A program made the translations under genes and the position numbers. The notes under the pieces are model-generated. The model searched no databases and had not been told where the DNA came from. It worked only from the letters and a program-made list of their open reading frames with translations. Below are positions 31,958 to 32,547 of a stretch of 32,547 bases of DNA, one piece after another (within the stretch, counting starts at the first letter, position 1; every line of letters begins with the position of its first letter). This stretch comes from Fuerstiella sp. (GTDB taxonomy: Bacteria; Planctomycetota; Planctomycetia; Planctomycetales; Planctomycetaceae), in contig JAKVAY010000078.1 of the NCBI GenBank assembly GCA_022447185.1, positions 1 through 32,547 on the forward strand, read 5' to 3'.

Positions 31958-32547
31958 TCAGGAATACAGTTCGTGAATCGGCTTTCGTCCATCGACAAGG
32001 GGATGCGGGCGACCGCTTAAGTCGGTCAGCTGCGTATGTGCCGCGTTGATGCCGATGTTGCGATAGAGTGAGGCAAAGACATCCCGATAATGCACCGGCC
32101 GATCTTCTGGTTCTTCGCCGTAACGATTCGTTGAACCAATCGTTTGTCCGGTTTTCATGCCTCCGCCTGCCAGCAGGACTGAAGAGGCCTGAGGCCAGTG
32201 GTCGCGGCCTGCCTGAGTGTTGATCCGCGGGGTGCGTCCGAATTCACCCCACATCACGATGGACGTGTTGTCCAGCAGATCGTGATTCTCAAGATCGCCG
32301 ATCAGTGCCGACAGACCGGCATCCAGCATCGGCATAAATTCCCGACATCCCTGGAAATTATCTTTGTGAAAATCCCAGTTAAAACCTCCGCGACTGCCTC
32401 GATCCATTGGCCATCGGCTAAATGCCAGAGTGACACAGCGGCAACCGGACTGGACCAGACGCCGCGCAACCAGAAACTGCTTCAACAATTCAGGGCCTCC
32501 ATATGCGGGAACTGCTGAGTCACTGATACCATATTCGCGACGCAGTT
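31958..32547 (-). CDS. DUF1501 protein, N-terminal part beyond window
   Basis: The minus-strand frame is open to the right edge, giving the last 195 residues. It begins [20 protein letters not shown], followed by [20 protein letters not shown]. Motifs are [54 protein letters not shown] and a closing [15 protein letters not shown]. This is the same subtype as the rightward gene at 17433 (AGRDHWP, GxT-linked motif, DLSGRP ending), not that of modules A and B. A DUF1549/DUF1553 gene would be expected next to it, upstream and outside the window. Function as for the family: exported, superfamily of alkaline phosphatase/sulfatase, substrate unknown. Confidence 0.92.
   Translation of the reverse strand, partial: LRREYGISDSAVPAYGGPELLKQFLVARRLVQSGCRCVTLAFSRWPMDRGSRGGFNWDFHKDNFQGCREFMPMLDAGLSALIGDLENHDLLDNTSIVMWGEFGRTPRINTQAGRDHWPQASSVLLAGGGMKTGQTIGSTNRYGEEPEDRPVHYRDVFASLYRNIGINAAHTQLTDLSGRPHPLVDGRKPIHELYS

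Overview
The window looks like chromosomal DNA of a planctomycete. Three observations support this: two PSD1-type proteins (DUF1549/DUF1553, one with an N-terminal planctomycete cytochrome c domain), four DUF1501 proteins, and a lysine-rich protein whose N-terminus I associate with planctomycetes. Species cannot be read from the sequence. Almost every gene is on the minus strand. The exceptions are the lysine-rich protein (10125), one DUF1501 gene (17433) and a FabD-like gene (26849). I saw no insertion sequence, integrase, CRISPR array or rRNA.

Region by region: 1-801 holds the start of a multi-pass membrane protein that runs off the left edge. 1510-3481 is an SPFH/GYF_2 protein followed by the frameshifted remains of the zinc-ribbon protein that often accompanies it. 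3777-9098 carries a bile acid:sodium symporter-family transporter, a large secreted protein of unknown function, and a beta-class DNA methyltransferase fused to a degenerate GIY-YIG-like domain. 9560-9633 is tRNA-Asp(GTC), followed by the lysine-rich H1-like protein. 10678-16948 is an apparent four-gene operon (module A): lectin-fold protein, esterase, cytochrome-PSD1, DUF1501. A divergent DUF1501 gene starts at 17433. 18913-24583 is a second operon (module B): DUF1501, PSD1 without the cytochrome domain, and an enolase-superfamily sugar-acid dehydratase. 25091-26404 is a secreted PQQ-type beta-propeller. 26849-28027 is a FabD-like acyltransferase. 28862-30243 is a phnY-phnZ-type oxidative phosphonate pair with a 4-base ATGA overlap, followed by a decayed sulfatase. 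30874-31353 is a stand-alone M41-like metalloprotease. The right edge cuts a fourth DUF1501 gene.

Functionally, modules A and B look like periplasmic or exported sets: predicted signal or Tat leaders, an esterase, a sugar-acid dehydratase and c-type cytochrome motifs. This suits breakdown or oxidation of carbohydrate-like polymers, but that role is inference. The phnYZ-type pair would release phosphate from an aminophosphonate or trimethylated analogue.

A striking property is the number of broken genes between intact ones. A zinc-ribbon protein is spread over two frames plus a stop, a sulfatase has lost its N-terminal half and carries several frameshifts, a 68-codon ORF contains a TGA-TAA pair, and there are weaker remnants near 0.8-1.5 kb, 26.5 kb and 31.5 kb. 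Very long neighbouring frames (1020 and 936 codons) are intact, so this looks like real gene decay rather than poor sequence.
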